Notes: generated by a model not told the origin, from the letters alone. 58,012 bases of DNA from Lachnospiraceae bacterium (GCA_022796795.1 JAAWJI010000024.1:1-58012), one strand, 5' to 3'. Shown: positions 42,529 to 51,321, numbered from the stretch's first letter. Program-made: numbers and translations.

Positions 42529-43713
42529 TCACACCGGATAGCCTTTTTCTCGCTCCACAAGCTTCCAGGCCATGTCCACCAGATGCGTAAACTGGGGTTT
42601 CTCCAACTGTGGGCAGATCATGCTCTGCCGGGAGGTATTCACATCCTCCCCGGAGATCTCCGTCATATGGTATTTTCGGCAGAGAGCCTGCAAACGCTCA
42701 ATCTGAGCGTCCGTATTCCTGGCCGGCATGTAGGTAATGCCGTGCACGCCTTCCTCCTTCAGCATCTCAAAGAGCTCTTCCAGAAAATCGTCCTCAAACT
42801 TGGCCGCCTTTTTATCCCCGGTGACAGAATTTGTCACGTCTCCCAGGTAGGGATAGCAGAGAATGGCTCCCACTTCCCCGGCAAGCTTTACCAGATCTGC
42901 AAAAGGCATACACTCCTCTGTGGCGGGCACATAGATTTTTTCCACCATCTGAGCCTTCATAACGCCCAGAAGGTCGTAGAGCATATGGGGATTGGCCAGG
43001 TCGGAAAGCTGTCCCTTTTGCTTTTCTGTCAGAGGGATGCCAAGCTTCTGCTCCACAAATTCCGCGCACTGCTCCTTTCCCGCCTTGTCTATGATTTTCT
43101 GGCTTAAGGCGCAGAGCAAATGGCGCTCTGTTATGGAGCCTCCCACCGCATAGCAGGAAATAGGCACCACATCCTTCTCAAAATCCACCAAAATCCCGTA
43201 GGGCTCCATAATCTGGTTGATATTATCCACCATTTTTCGATTCCGCAGGTTTCGTTTTTCCCGAAGCGGACCGAACACCTCCTGAAGTCTGGCAAAGCCT
43301 GTGGCCGGCACGCTGTGAATAGCCATATAGGCAATGCCCGCCTGATCCGGATTGTTAAGCTTGCGAGAGGCCATGGAGGTAGCGGACAGATCCGCCCGGC
43401 ACTCCATGCCGCAGGTGGTGCCCATACCGGCAAGCTTGCCGGCTTTGCGGAACTCTTCCGCGCCGCCGATACTGTCATGATCCATGATTCCCGCTGTCTG
43501 CAGTCCCTCGGCCCGGGCCATGTACACCGCCGCCGTGGGAGAATAGGGGGAAAAGGAGTAACAGGTATGGATATGATTGTTTGCATACTGAGGCTTTACC
43601 TGGGGAGCCTGCTTTTCCTCTCCCAGGAGAATCGCCAGATTTGCCAAACGCTCTGCCGGATCCGGCACATTGAGAAGCTTCAGGGCTTCCTGCATTTCCA
43701 CGAATTTTTCCAT
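42529..43713 (-). CDS. PHP-domain metal-dependent hydrolase
   Basis: 394 residues. The PHP metal-site signatures are visible: NNHIHTCYSFSPYSPTAAVY (first), GIMDHDSIGGAEEF (second), and GMECRADLS and ICYPYLGDVTNS further on. PHP domains carry phosphatase or related hydrolase activity. The N-terminal 50 residues are helical. Located between the SDR (10 bp) and, after a repeat region, the SorE-like gene, so it presumably acts on a sugar phosphate of the same pathway; the reaction is not known to me. Confidence 0.82.
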   Translation of the reverse strand: MEKFVEMQEALKLLNVPDPAERLANLAILLGEEKQAPQVKPQYANNHIHTCYSFSPYSPTAAVYMARAEGLQTAGIMDHDSIGGAEEFRKAGKLAGMGTTCGMECRADLSATSMASRKLNNPDQAGIAYMAIHSVPATGFARLQEVFGPLREKRNLRNRKMVDNINQIMEPYGILVDFEKDVVPISCYAVGGSITERHLLCALSQKIIDKAGKEQCAEFVEQKLGIPLTEKQKGQLSDLANPHMLYDLLGVMKAQMVEKIYVPATEECMPFADLVKLAGEVGAILCYPYLGDVTNSVTGDKKAAKFEDDFLEELFEMLKEEGVHGITYMPARNTDAQIERLQALCRKYHMTEISGEDVNTSRQSMICPQLEKPQFTHLVDMAWKLVEREKGYPV

Positions 43714-43723
43714 GAGCTCCTCC

Positions 43724-44596
43724 CTAGTTCAGCATGGTCTGACCGCCGGTTACCGGAATGGCCTGGCCGGTCTCATAGCACTGCTCCACACAGTAGAACA
43801 AAGCCCTGGACACATCCACCGGCGTGCAGCCTCTGCGGATGGGGGATTTGGAGAGATAAAATTCCTTCACGTCCTCCACAGTCTTGGCTCCCGGTACCTT
43901 TCCAGCCTGGAGATACTGTACAAAGAGGCCTTTCTCCGGATCGGACCACAGAGGACCGTCATAGAAATTGCCCGGGCAGATGGCGTTCACCTTGATCTGC
44001 CAGCCCACCAGCTCCAAGGCAAAGCTCTGGGTCAGACCAATGCCGCCAAATTTGCCGCCTGCATAGGCGAAATTATTTTTGGAGCCCACAAGACCAGACT
44101 TGGAGTTGATCTGCACAATGTCAAACCAAAGATTCTCGTCTGCCTCGTGCTGGGCCTTCATAATCTCGGACACATATTTTGCACAGTAGAAATATCCCAT
44201 GTAATTCACTTTTGTCACAAACTCAAACTGAGCTGCCGTAAGCTCTGCCAGGCTTCCCGCCTTCAGCACGCCGGCGTTGGAGACAAAGATATCAATGCCG
44301 CCGAAGTGCTCCACCGTGCGGATCATAAGCTCTTCCACAGACTCCGGATTTCCCACATCCACCTTGATGCCCACGGCCCGCTCTCCCAGCTCTGCCGCGG
44401 AATTCTTTGCCAGCTCTTCATTCAGGTCTGCCAGCACCACGCTGGCTCCTTCCCGGTACATCTCCTGGGCAATGCCGTAACCAAAGCCCTGGGCTCCGCC
44501 GGTTACAATCGCGATCTTTCCGCCCAGACGGCCTGTGGTCTTTGGGCGGTTGTGAATGTTCTGTTTTGCATACGCCTTTGCTTCTTCCAGATTCAT
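43724..44596 (-). CDS. SDR oxidoreductase, sorbitol-6-phosphate 2-dehydrogenase-like
   Basis: 290 residues. Short-chain dehydrogenase motifs: the NAD loop TGGAQGFGYGIA near residue 33, VSNAGVLKAG, the Ser in QINSKSGLVGSK, the catalytic YAGGK, and NAICPGNFYDGPLW. The FYDGPLWSDPEKGLFVQYL stretch and length match glucitol-6-phosphate dehydrogenases (SrlD/SorD). It converts hexitol 6-phosphate to fructose 6-phosphate by analogy. First gene of the operon, AAAGGAGAGG before the ATG; promoter at 44745-44772. No PTS genes are in view. Confidence 0.87.
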   Translation of the reverse strand: MNLEEAKAYAKQNIHNRPKTTGRLGGKIAIVTGGAQGFGYGIAQEMYREGASVVLADLNEELAKNSAAELGERAVGIKVDVGNPESVEELMIRTVEHFGGIDIFVSNAGVLKAGSLAELTAAQFEFVTKVNYMGYFYCAKYVSEIMKAQHEADENLWFDIVQINSKSGLVGSKNNFAYAGGKFGGIGLTQSFALELVGWQIKVNAICPGNFYDGPLWSDPEKGLFVQYLQAGKVPGAKTVEDVKEFYLSKSPIRRGCTPVDVSRALFYCVEQCYETGQAIPVTGGQTMLN

Positions 44597-44744
44597 GGTA
44601 ATCCTCTCCTTTTCCGGACATCCCTGGAATGTCCGCTCAAAAATGTGCTCTGCGCCTTATCCTGGCGCGTTTTTCTGCTTCTCCTGAGCCATGACGACGC
44701 CGCTTAGACCTTTGCTGCTTAGTCATCCTATATTGTCTATTACC

Positions 44745-44772
44745 AGTATAGCACAAATCCAACCATAGTCAA
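44745..44772 (-). promoter_or_regulatory. Promoter of the sugar-alcohol phosphate operon
   Basis: Minus strand: -35 TTGACT (44767-44772), 16 bp, -10 TATACT (44745-44750). The leader to the SDR start is about 140 nt. Confidence 0.65.
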
Positions 44773-44810
44773 TAGAAAATCAACAAAATCCAAATTTATT
44801 TTCTTGTTTT

Positions 44811-44843
44811 ATGTTTGTTTTTCTTCAAATTCAACACAAACAT
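44811..44843 (-). promoter_or_regulatory. Inverted repeat upstream of the sugar-alcohol operon promoter
   Basis: ATGTTTGT (44811-44818) and ACAAACAT (44836-44843) form a perfect 8-bp inverted repeat with a 17-bp spacer, about 40 bp upstream of the -35. Spacing of about two and a half turns suits a dimeric or looping regulator, of DeoR or activator type. This is a candidate only. Confidence 0.4.
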
Positions 44844-44880
44844 TCATTACCTGTTTTTCCCCTGTCTGGATCAAAGGCTG

Positions 44881-44916
44881 AAAAACAGCCGGCATCCCTC
44901 TTGGGCGCCGGCGGCT
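44881..44916 (-). terminator. Rho-independent terminator of the AraC/GyrI gene
   Basis: On the minus strand AGCCGCCGGCGCCC pairs with GGGATGCCGGCT around AAGA, with two small bulges, followed by GTTTTTC. It lies 24 bp after the stop at 44940. Confidence 0.8.
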
Positions 44917-44939
44917 CTCCTGACTGCTTTTGTTTCTGT

Positions 44940-45818
44940 TTATTTCTCGTTTACCGCGATCCAGATCTCGCAGGTATAATCCGGATCACTGACACGGTCT
45001 GAAGGATACACCTCCAGCTCGATTCCCTGGCCATAGGTATACTGGCTGTTCTGCGGGAAAAATTCTGTGACAATCTTCTGATAAGTTTCCCGAAAGGCAT
45101 CCGGCATCTTCCCTCTGCAGGTAAAAACCGCATAAGTGTGAGCGGGAATCTTCACAATCTCCAGCCCCTCCTGATCCATAGGCCTTCCGTCGTACTCTAC
45201 GCCGATGCCATAGGGGAACCGGGACGCTTCCATCTCCCCGGAAAAGCAGATGCCAAGCAGCCCCTTAAGCTTAGGCTCTTTAGGAAAAAAGCTTAAGATC
45301 TTCTCTGTGGAGCCGTCCGCCCCGCATTGCGCCCAAAACGCCGAGATATCCTCTGTGGCATCTGCTCCCTCATGCTTTTTCACGTTTTTGCGCCTGCAGA
45401 CAACCGGAAAGGCATCCAGTCTCTCAATTCTGTAATCCATGGTGTTACCTCCTGTTAAAATCAGTTTTACAGAAAGCCGGGAAAAGGATTTTACGTTACT
45501 GCCCCGTCTTGCCTCCGTGGGCGTAACGCCGTGGAAACGGACAAAAGCCCGGGTAAAGCTCTCAGGAGTATCATACCCGTACCGCAGGGCAATGTCTATG
45601 ACCTTGTCGCCTGTACAGATCAAATCCGATGCCGCCAGGGTAAGACGCCTCATGCGGATATACTCTCCCAGAGAAAACCCGCACAGAATCCCAAAGACCC
45701 TCTGAAAATGAAACGCGGACGAACAGGCCTCCTTCGCCACAGCCTCATAATCCACTTCTTCCGTTAAATGATCCTCTACATAGTCAATGGCCTTTTGAAT
45801 CCCTCTGATCCATTCCAT
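44940..45818 (-). CDS. AraC-family regulator with GyrI-like ligand domain
   Basis: 292 residues. N-terminal AraC DNA-binding domain: first HTH about 8-50 (YEAVAKEACSSAFHFQRVFG), second HTH with VIDIALRYGYDTPESFTRAF near 75-95. The C-terminal GyrI-like (SOUL/BmrR type) effector domain covers about 125-290 (IAVNEK ending, Glu-rich pocket FPYGIGVEYDG). This is the Rob/TipA-style layout that binds small hydrophobic or cationic compounds. AGGAGGG before the ATG. Neighbours are unrelated, so targets are unknown. Confidence 0.92.
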   Translation of the reverse strand: MEWIRGIQKAIDYVEDHLTEEVDYEAVAKEACSSAFHFQRVFGILCGFSLGEYIRMRRLTLAASDLICTGDKVIDIALRYGYDTPESFTRAFVRFHGVTPTEARRGSNVKSFSRLSVKLILTGGNTMDYRIERLDAFPVVCRRKNVKKHEGADATEDISAFWAQCGADGSTEKILSFFPKEPKLKGLLGICFSGEMEASRFPYGIGVEYDGRPMDQEGLEIVKIPAHTYAVFTCRGKMPDAFRETYQKIVTEFFPQNSQYTYGQGIELEVYPSDRVSDPDYTCEIWIAVNEK

Positions 45819-45861
45819 ATCCCATCCCTCCTGTTCTGCAAGATCTATTCTACCAGGAGAC

Positions 45862-45905
45862 AGAAAAGACTTCCTGACATTTCATGCTTTTTGCTGTCAG
45901 GAAGT
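45862..45905 (-). terminator. Terminator hairpin after 45956 gene
   Basis: Perfect 11-bp arms ACTTCCTGACA (45869-45879) and TGTCAGGAAGT (45895-45905), 15-base loop, followed on the minus strand by CTTTTCTG. Confidence 0.7.
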
Positions 45906-45955
45906 CCCTCTTTGGCCCGGTTTCAAAACTTTGGGGCCCGTCCTCATTCTGTCTT

Positions 45956-46870
45956 TTAGCGCAGAATATCCATCCTCCGGTATTTTTCAATCCGGTGAAT
46001 CACGTCCGCCACACTGGCTCCATCCCGCACAAACTCGTAATCAGACCAGATCCTCTCAAGCTCTGCCTGTACCTGGGGAATCTGCCGTAAATCCTCCTCA
46101 AAATTCCGCAGATAGTAGTCTGCCATAAGGGTGCAGGGAATGAAATCCACCTCCGCCTCCTCGTTCTCCTCCACAGTCTCAAAGCCAGCCTGCAGCACCG
46201 AGATAAACTTATCTACAAACAGGTGCAGGCAGGTAACCGTGGAATTTCCATTCAGATCAAAGAGCTGCAGGGTTGTTCCCTGATCCAGCTCCACCTGATT
46301 CCTGGTATTGACGAAATCCTCGGAATCGCAGAAATCATAAAAGCGGGTGATAAAGCTTAAGCTGTAGTCCAGATCCTCCTGCACGCTTTTTTGTCCCACT
46401 GTGCGGTACAGCAGATCCAGCACCCTGCTCAATTCCCCCAGAATCCGGCAGTTCTCACAGTCCGCCAGATGCTGGAAAATCACCTGGAACCGGGCAAGGC
46501 TCATCATGCCCCACAGATATTTCTGGGCGTTGGTCAGTTCCTCCGCCCGCTCCTCTACCTGCCAGAGCACCTCATTGGTCAGGATATCCGCTTCCTCCAG
46601 ATCCCCGATCCGCTCGTCACAATCATCCATAAAACTCTGGCACGCATCGTACACCTGGTCAAAATTGCTGTACAGGGTACAGGCCCGCTCCAGATAAAGC
46701 CTGGACCGGCTCAAATCGCCTTTTTCCTCATATTCTTTTCCCATTTCATAGTAGGCCTGAGAAAGCCCGGCCAGATCCATTTTGGCCTCATAGACAGAGG
46801 CCTGCTGTCCTTTGCCGCTACCAGCCTGCTTTTTTTCTTCCCCATCCTTTTTTTTCAAAAATCCAAACAT
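45956..46870 (-). CDS. Hypothetical helical (TPR-like) cytoplasmic protein
   Basis: 304 residues, not recognised. The N-terminus is basic then Gln/Gly-rich (FLKKKDGEEKKQAGSGKG) and has no signal peptide. The body is helical, with a TPR-like stretch (YYEMGKEYEEKGDLSRSRLY) near residue 42 and a pair of Cys in LADCENCRIL near residue 138. The C-terminal half has conserved-looking acidic helices (YYLRNFEEDLRQIPQVQAEL). AAAGGAG lies 14 bases before the ATG, a long spacing. Divergent from the NSS transporter gene, each with its own promoter. Confidence 0.8.
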   Translation of the reverse strand: MFGFLKKKDGEEKKQAGSGKGQQASVYEAKMDLAGLSQAYYEMGKEYEEKGDLSRSRLYLERACTLYSNFDQVYDACQSFMDDCDERIGDLEEADILTNEVLWQVEERAEELTNAQKYLWGMMSLARFQVIFQHLADCENCRILGELSRVLDLLYRTVGQKSVQEDLDYSLSFITRFYDFCDSEDFVNTRNQVELDQGTTLQLFDLNGNSTVTCLHLFVDKFISVLQAGFETVEENEEAEVDFIPCTLMADYYLRNFEEDLRQIPQVQAELERIWSDYEFVRDGASVADVIHRIEKYRRMDILR

Positions 46871-46985
46871 GTTTTGCTCGTTTCTCCTTTCTGCTTCTCA
46901 TTCCGCCCTCCCATTCCTTCGCATCCTGCTCACTTCTGTCCGGACGGAACAACATCTCCAGCCCGCTTCCTTGGAGATCGTAAAA

Positions 46986-47014
46986 ATTTTACCATAAATG
47001 GCCAAATACGTCAA
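46986..47014 (-). promoter_or_regulatory. Promoter of the 45956 gene
   Basis: Minus strand: -35 TTGACG (47009-47014), 17 bp, -10 TAAAAT (46986-46991). The leader is about 110 nt. Confidence 0.6.
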
Positions 47015-47053
47015 TTCTACAGCCACCTTTAGCGCCACAGCCGTTAGATATGC

Positions 47054-47082
47054 TTGACAGCAGCATACAGCCGGATTACAAT
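47054..47082 (+). promoter_or_regulatory. Promoter of the NSS transporter gene
   Basis: -35 TTGACA (47054-47059), 17 bp, -10 TACAAT (47077-47082), about 70 bp before the start codon. The two divergent promoters are 40 bp apart. Confidence 0.75.
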
Positions 47083-47160
47083 TATATCTATTCCTTTCAT
47101 CCACAACCTTGCTTAGGAACAGACGGAACGAAAGGCATCTTGTAAAAGAGGGGGACATTT

Positions 47161-48510
47161 ATGAAACACTCACATCAGACACCTGAGCCGCGGGACGGAT
47201 TCAAAAACAGATGGGGCTTTATCCTGGCATGCATCGGCTCTGCCGTAGGCATGGGAAATATCTGGAGATTTCCTATTTTAGTCACGAAATACGGGGGCAT
47301 GACCTTTTTGATCCCCTATTTTCTCTTTGTGGTTTTGGTGGGTTCCACCGGAATCATTGGGGAATTCGCCATGGGCCGGGCTGCCCAGGCCGGGCCCATT
47401 GGCGCCTTTGGCAAATGCACGGAAAGAGGAAGGGGAAATAAAAGACTGGGGGAAGCGATCGGCTGGATTCCCGTCATAGGATCTTTGGGGCTTGCCATTG
47501 GCTACAGCGTAGTCTTGAGCTGGATTCTCAAATACACCTTCCTGGCTGTCAGCGGAGGACTCTACGCCATGGGAACGGATATGGGCGGAATCGGGGAAAC
47601 CTTCGGGTACACGTCCCTCCACAATGCTCCCTGGATCGTGACCATTTTGCTGGTGACGCTGGTGATCACTGCCCTGGGCGTGGCCGGAGGTATTGAGAAG
47701 GCAAACAAGATCATGATTCCCACCTTGTTCTTTCTCTTTATCGCATTGGGGATCTACATATTCACCATCCCCGGCTCTCATGAGGGCTATCAGTTTATTT
47801 TTACCATCCGCCCGGAGGGGCTGGCGGATCCGGAGGTTTGGATCTTTGCCTTTGGCCAGGCATTTTTCTCCCTGTCCGTGGCCGGCAATGGTTCCGTCAT
47901 CTACGGCTCCTATCTGCCTGCTGATGTGGACATTCCCTCCTCTGCCCGCAGAGTGGCTCTCTTTGACACCATTGCCTCTTTGTTGGCCGCCTTTGTCATC
48001 GTCCCGGCCATTGCCGCCAGCGGTATAGACGTAAATACGGTGGACGGCGGTCCCGGACTCATGTTTATCTATCTGGTCCATGTGATGAACGCCATGCCCG
48101 GCGGACGCATAATCGGCATTGTCTTCTATGTCTGCGTCCTCTTTGCAGGTATTTCTTCTATTATAAACATGTATGAGGCGCCTGCTGCCATGCTCCAGGA
48201 ACGCTTTCATTTCAAACGCCTCCCTGCCGCTGCAGCCACTCTGCTTCTGGGATGCGCAGCTGCCATTCTGGTTCAGCCCATTACCTCTCAGTGGATGGAC
48301 GGCATCTCCATCTATATCTGCCCTCTGGGAGCATTTCTGGCCGGATTTGTGTTCTTCTGGATTGCCGGGAAGGACTATGTGCTCCAGGCAGTAAATCAGG
48401 GCGCAAAAAAACCAGTGGGAGGCTGGTTCTACCCACTGGCTAAATACGTCTACTGTTATCTGGCTATTGCCGCTCTCGTCGCAGGCGCTATACTGGGCGG
48501 TATCGGGTGA
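47161..48510 (+). CDS. Sodium-dependent NSS-family transporter
   Basis: Neurotransmitter:sodium symporter family, usually amino-acid uptake in bacteria. 449 residues, about eleven to twelve helices. Helix 1 carries the family signature FILACIGSAVGMGNIWRFP with unwound Gly residues for substrate and Na+. Also seen: FLIPYFLFVVLVGSTGIIGE in helix 2, and FAGISSIINMYEAPAAMLQE around helix 8, with Ser residues typical of the Na2 site. GAGGGGG lies upstream of the ATG. Substrate not assigned. It ends five bases before the scpB stop on the other strand. Confidence 0.92.
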   Translation: MKHSHQTPEPRDGFKNRWGFILACIGSAVGMGNIWRFPILVTKYGGMTFLIPYFLFVVLVGSTGIIGEFAMGRAAQAGPIGAFGKCTERGRGNKRLGEAIGWIPVIGSLGLAIGYSVVLSWILKYTFLAVSGGLYAMGTDMGGIGETFGYTSLHNAPWIVTILLVTLVITALGVAGGIEKANKIMIPTLFFLFIALGIYIFTIPGSHEGYQFIFTIRPEGLADPEVWIFAFGQAFFSLSVAGNGSVIYGSYLPADVDIPSSARRVALFDTIASLLAAFVIVPAIAASGIDVNTVDGGPGLMFIYLVHVMNAMPGGRIIGIVFYVCVLFAGISSIINMYEAPAAMLQERFHFKRLPAAAATLLLGCAAAILVQPITSQWMDGISIYICPLGAFLAGFVFFWIAGKDYVLQAVNQGAKKPVGGWFYPLAKYVYCYLAIAALVAGAILGGIG

Positions 48511-48515
48511 ATCTT

Positions 48516-49139
48516 TCATCTCTTTACAGCTGATGAGTCAGACAAAACAGCTTCCGGCTGCGTTGGCGGTGCAGGTTCCGGCTGCACCCCCGCCTCTGCT
48601 TCCGCTTCCTCCTGAAACTCCGCCAATCGGTCCAGAGGCAGGGAGGGCAGCTCTGTCACAGAGCTCACACCGAAGCTTCTCAGAAATTCTTCCGTGGTTC
48701 CAAAGAGAATAGGCCGTCCAGGAGCGTCCAGGCGGCCTACCTCCTCAATCAATCCGTATTCCACCAGCTTGTTCACCGCATGATCGCACTTAACTCCCCG
48801 GATCTTTTCAATCTCCAAACGTGTCACCGGCTGCCGGTAGGCCACAATGGCCAGAGTCTCCATAATCACGTCCGTCAGCACATATTTCTTAGGTTGTCTG
48901 GCTACCCGGACCAGGTATTCATAATACTCTTTTTTCGTACACAGCTGAAAGGCATCCTCCAGCTCCAAAATCTGAATCCCCCGGTCCTGGGCCTGGTATT
49001 TATCCATTAAATTATGTACAATTTTTTTCGTGGTTCCTGCATCCTGCTCAATGGCTGCGGCCAGCTTTTCCGTCTCCACGGAATCTCCCATGGCAAACAA
49101 AATCGCCTCTATGGCAGCCTCCATCCGTTCCAATTCCAT
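48516..49139 (-). CDS. scpB: Segregation and condensation protein B
   Basis: Kleisin-interacting winged-helix subunit of the SMC-ScpAB condensin. 207 residues. Seen: MEAAIEAILFAMGDSVETEK at the N-terminus, then IVAYRQPVTRLEIEKIRGV and EEVGRLDAPGRPILFGTTEE, the strongest ScpB signature. The acidic, Pro-rich tail is dispensable in the family. It begins 13 bp after scpA. Confidence 0.95.
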   Translation of the reverse strand: MELERMEAAIEAILFAMGDSVETEKLAAAIEQDAGTTKKIVHNLMDKYQAQDRGIQILELEDAFQLCTKKEYYEYLVRVARQPKKYVLTDVIMETLAIVAYRQPVTRLEIEKIRGVKCDHAVNKLVEYGLIEEVGRLDAPGRPILFGTTEEFLRSFGVSSVTELPSLPLDRLAEFQEEAEAEAGVQPEPAPPTQPEAVLSDSSAVKR

Positions 49140-49152
49140 CTGTTATCCTCTC

Positions 49153-50046
49153 TTATTTTCCATCTGTTTCTGCCGGCTGCTGTTGTCCAACACTCTCTGC
49201 CGGCTCTTCTGTCCGTGGATCTTCAGCTTCTCCTGCAGACTCTCCTGTCTGCGGGTCTTTCCCTTCCTCCCCCTGCTGCGCCCCGTCTCCCCCGGGATTC
49301 TGCTCTTTGGCCTCCAGCACAATGTCGTCAAAGGTGCCTGCCTGGGAGGCTGTAACCTTCCCCATCTTAATCAGCTCCAGCACGGCCAGGAAGGTAACAA
49401 TCAGCTGCATCTTGCCTTTTTGCCCCTGGAGAAGACTTCGAAAACTGAAATACCTGTGACTGGTCAGATACCTCTCCACATAGCACATCTTGTCCTCCAG
49501 GCTCACCTCTTCCTTCTCAATCTTTCCAAACTTGCTCCGCACCGGATCGATCTTGTCCTCCTGCCGCTTCATAAGGGACTGAAAAATCCCGTGAAGCTTC
49601 TGCAAGGTCAGATCTCCCAGAAGCTCTTCCAGGTCCACCGGCTCCATATAGGCCGATACCTCCCGTGGAATGTCCGGCTCCCGGCACAGAGTTCCTCCAG
49701 CCATCTGCTGACGCTCTCTCAACTCTTCGGCCATATATTTGTATTTCTTATATTCCAGCAGCTGCTCTACCAGCTGGGCCCGGGGATCGATTTCCTCCCC
49801 CTCCTCGTCCACCTCCGCAGGCAGCAGCATTTTGGCCTTGATCTCCAGCAAAGTGGCCGCCATGACCAGAAATTCGCTCATGACATTGAGATCCCTGGTT
49901 TCCATGGAGCGAATATATTCCATATATTGCCCGGTAATCTCCACAATGGGAATATCGTAGATATCTATTTTATTTGTATCAATCAAATGCAGCAAAAGAT
50001 CCAGGGGTCCTTCAAATACGGGCAGCTTTACTGGTATACCTGTCAT
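49153..50046 (-). CDS. scpA: Segregation and condensation protein A (kleisin)
   Basis: Bridges the SMC heads in condensin. 297 residues. Seen: the N-terminal kleisin motif VKLPVFEGPLDLLLHLIDTN, then EYIRSMETRDLNVMSEFLVM and FLAVLELIKMGKVTASQ in the C-terminal winged helix. A long acidic tail of about 50 residues follows. Its start overlaps the stop of the upstream metallophosphoesterase by four bases (ATGA). Confidence 0.95.
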   Translation of the reverse strand: MTGIPVKLPVFEGPLDLLLHLIDTNKIDIYDIPIVEITGQYMEYIRSMETRDLNVMSEFLVMAATLLEIKAKMLLPAEVDEEGEEIDPRAQLVEQLLEYKKYKYMAEELRERQQMAGGTLCREPDIPREVSAYMEPVDLEELLGDLTLQKLHGIFQSLMKRQEDKIDPVRSKFGKIEKEEVSLEDKMCYVERYLTSHRYFSFRSLLQGQKGKMQLIVTFLAVLELIKMGKVTASQAGTFDDIVLEAKEQNPGGDGAQQGEEGKDPQTGESAGEAEDPRTEEPAESVGQQQPAETDGK

Positions 50047-50846
50047 GCCTCTCCCTCCAGACGAATCACAATCAGCTCCGCCGGATTAAAAATCCGAATG
50101 TTTACTGTGTGCGTGCCCAAACCAGGGCTCACAATCAGGGCTTTTTCTCCCCTCCAGAACAATCCTCTATCATATTTGGGAAACAATCTGGCCTGTGGCG
50201 TGATTACCCCGCCCAAAAAAGGCACACGAATCACCCCGCCATGGAGATGTCCAGACAGGGTGAGATCCGCCCCCCAGGCCGCATACTGGGCAAAATACAC
50301 CGGATTATGGGCCAGAAGAATCTGATAGTCTTTCGACTTTAATTCTCCCAAGGCCTCCTTCAGGGCCTCCGTCTTTAGAGGCTGCTCTCCAAACTTCCCA
50401 TAATAAGACAGATCCATCTCAAATCCATGGATCCATACCCTGCAGCCCTTGCTCTCAAAGGGAGTTCCTTCATTGGACAGGACCCGAACCCCGGCCCTTC
50501 TCAAGGGCTCCATATATTCTTCATAACGATTTCCATAGATTTCCGTCTGAATCCGCATACGGGATTCATGATTTCCATTTCCATAATAAACAGGCCCAGC
50601 CTGCTCCTGAAGAGCCAGCACAAGCCGCTGGGCAGGAAGAAAGCTGTGCTGGGTATTCCCTACCAGCATATCCCCGGCAATCAGCACTCCATCCGGTTTC
50701 TGGGCCTTCACGGCGCGGATCAGATCTTCATTTCCCTGACCATATTCCTTATTGTGCAGGTCTGCCAGCATAACAAAAGTGAGAGCCCTTCCGCTCCTTA
50801 GTTTCCCTGTCTTGATACGATATGATTGAATCCGAAATCCCGCCAT
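50043..50846 (-). CDS. Metallophosphoesterase (YkuE-like)
   Basis: 267 residues of the calcineurin-like fold. Metal-site motifs: MLADLHNKEYG (first), LIAGDMLVGN (second), YYGNGNHESRM (third), LLAHNPVYFA and LSGHLHGGVIRVP (last). A full set, so it should be active, with two metals. YkuE-type enzymes are thought to work at the membrane; no signal peptide is evident here. The frame shares a promoter (50902-50930) with scpA and scpB, and overlaps scpA. Confidence 0.9.
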   Translation of the reverse strand: MAGFRIQSYRIKTGKLRSGRALTFVMLADLHNKEYGQGNEDLIRAVKAQKPDGVLIAGDMLVGNTQHSFLPAQRLVLALQEQAGPVYYGNGNHESRMRIQTEIYGNRYEEYMEPLRRAGVRVLSNEGTPFESKGCRVWIHGFEMDLSYYGKFGEQPLKTEALKEALGELKSKDYQILLAHNPVYFAQYAAWGADLTLSGHLHGGVIRVPFLGGVITPQARLFPKYDRGLFWRGEKALIVSPGLGTHTVNIRIFNPAELIVIRLEGEA

Positions 50847-50901
50847 TCCCAGCTCCGTTTTTCCTTGTTCTATTCAGAGGCGCTTTGCGCCGCTTCCACA
50901 A

Positions 50902-50930
50902 AGTATACACTGTTTCCGGCATCCTGTCAA
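50902..50930 (-). promoter_or_regulatory. Promoter of metallophosphoesterase-scpA-scpB operon
   Basis: Minus strand: -35 TTGACA (50925-50930), 17 bp, -10 TATACT (50902-50907). The -35 overlaps the end of the decayed AraC gene. Confidence 0.75.
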
Positions 50931-51307
50931 ACAGGCTGTTTCCATGGGACAACCCTACAGGCAATAAAATTCTTTATGGTAAATTCTTTATAATCGCTGG
51001 CTGCGTAACCCATTTTTTCCTTGAATACTTTAGAGAAATAAGCTTGGGAAGAAAATCCTGTCTGCTCTGCAATATCCCCCATAGACAAGGAGGTAGTCTT
51101 CAGCAATCCGACAGCCTTCCTGGGCTACTTTAAACGCGTTCGTATCTGCGAACTTTCATGCAAATTCTGATAGTTTAATACAATCTCTTCATATTCCCGG
51201 CCCATTTTCCACTGCCCTTGTAAATCTCCATGGGTTTCCGGTCTGTTTTAAGCGGAGCTGCTGACAATACCTGGCTTTACCCATAAGGACTCATAGATTT
51301 TGGACAT
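50927..51307 (-). pseudogene. Decayed AraC-family regulator (C-terminal fragment)
   Basis: One reading frame of 127 codons on the minus strand from 51307 contains the second HTH of an AraC regulator: GLLKTTSLSMGDIAEQTGFS and AYFSKVFKEKMGYAASDYKE. It has two in-frame stops (TAA near 51249, TAG near 51129) and no N-terminal domain. The frame is otherwise conserved, so decay is recent. It sits between the HxlR gene and the scp operon promoter. Confidence 0.75.
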
Positions 51308-51321
51308 TATTTCCTCGTCAG

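Noticed and set aside
41899..43107. 402-codon plus-strand frame across the 57-bp repeats
   Set aside because: The repeat length (57, a multiple of three) keeps the frame open. It lies antisense to parts of two good genes and has no ribosome site.
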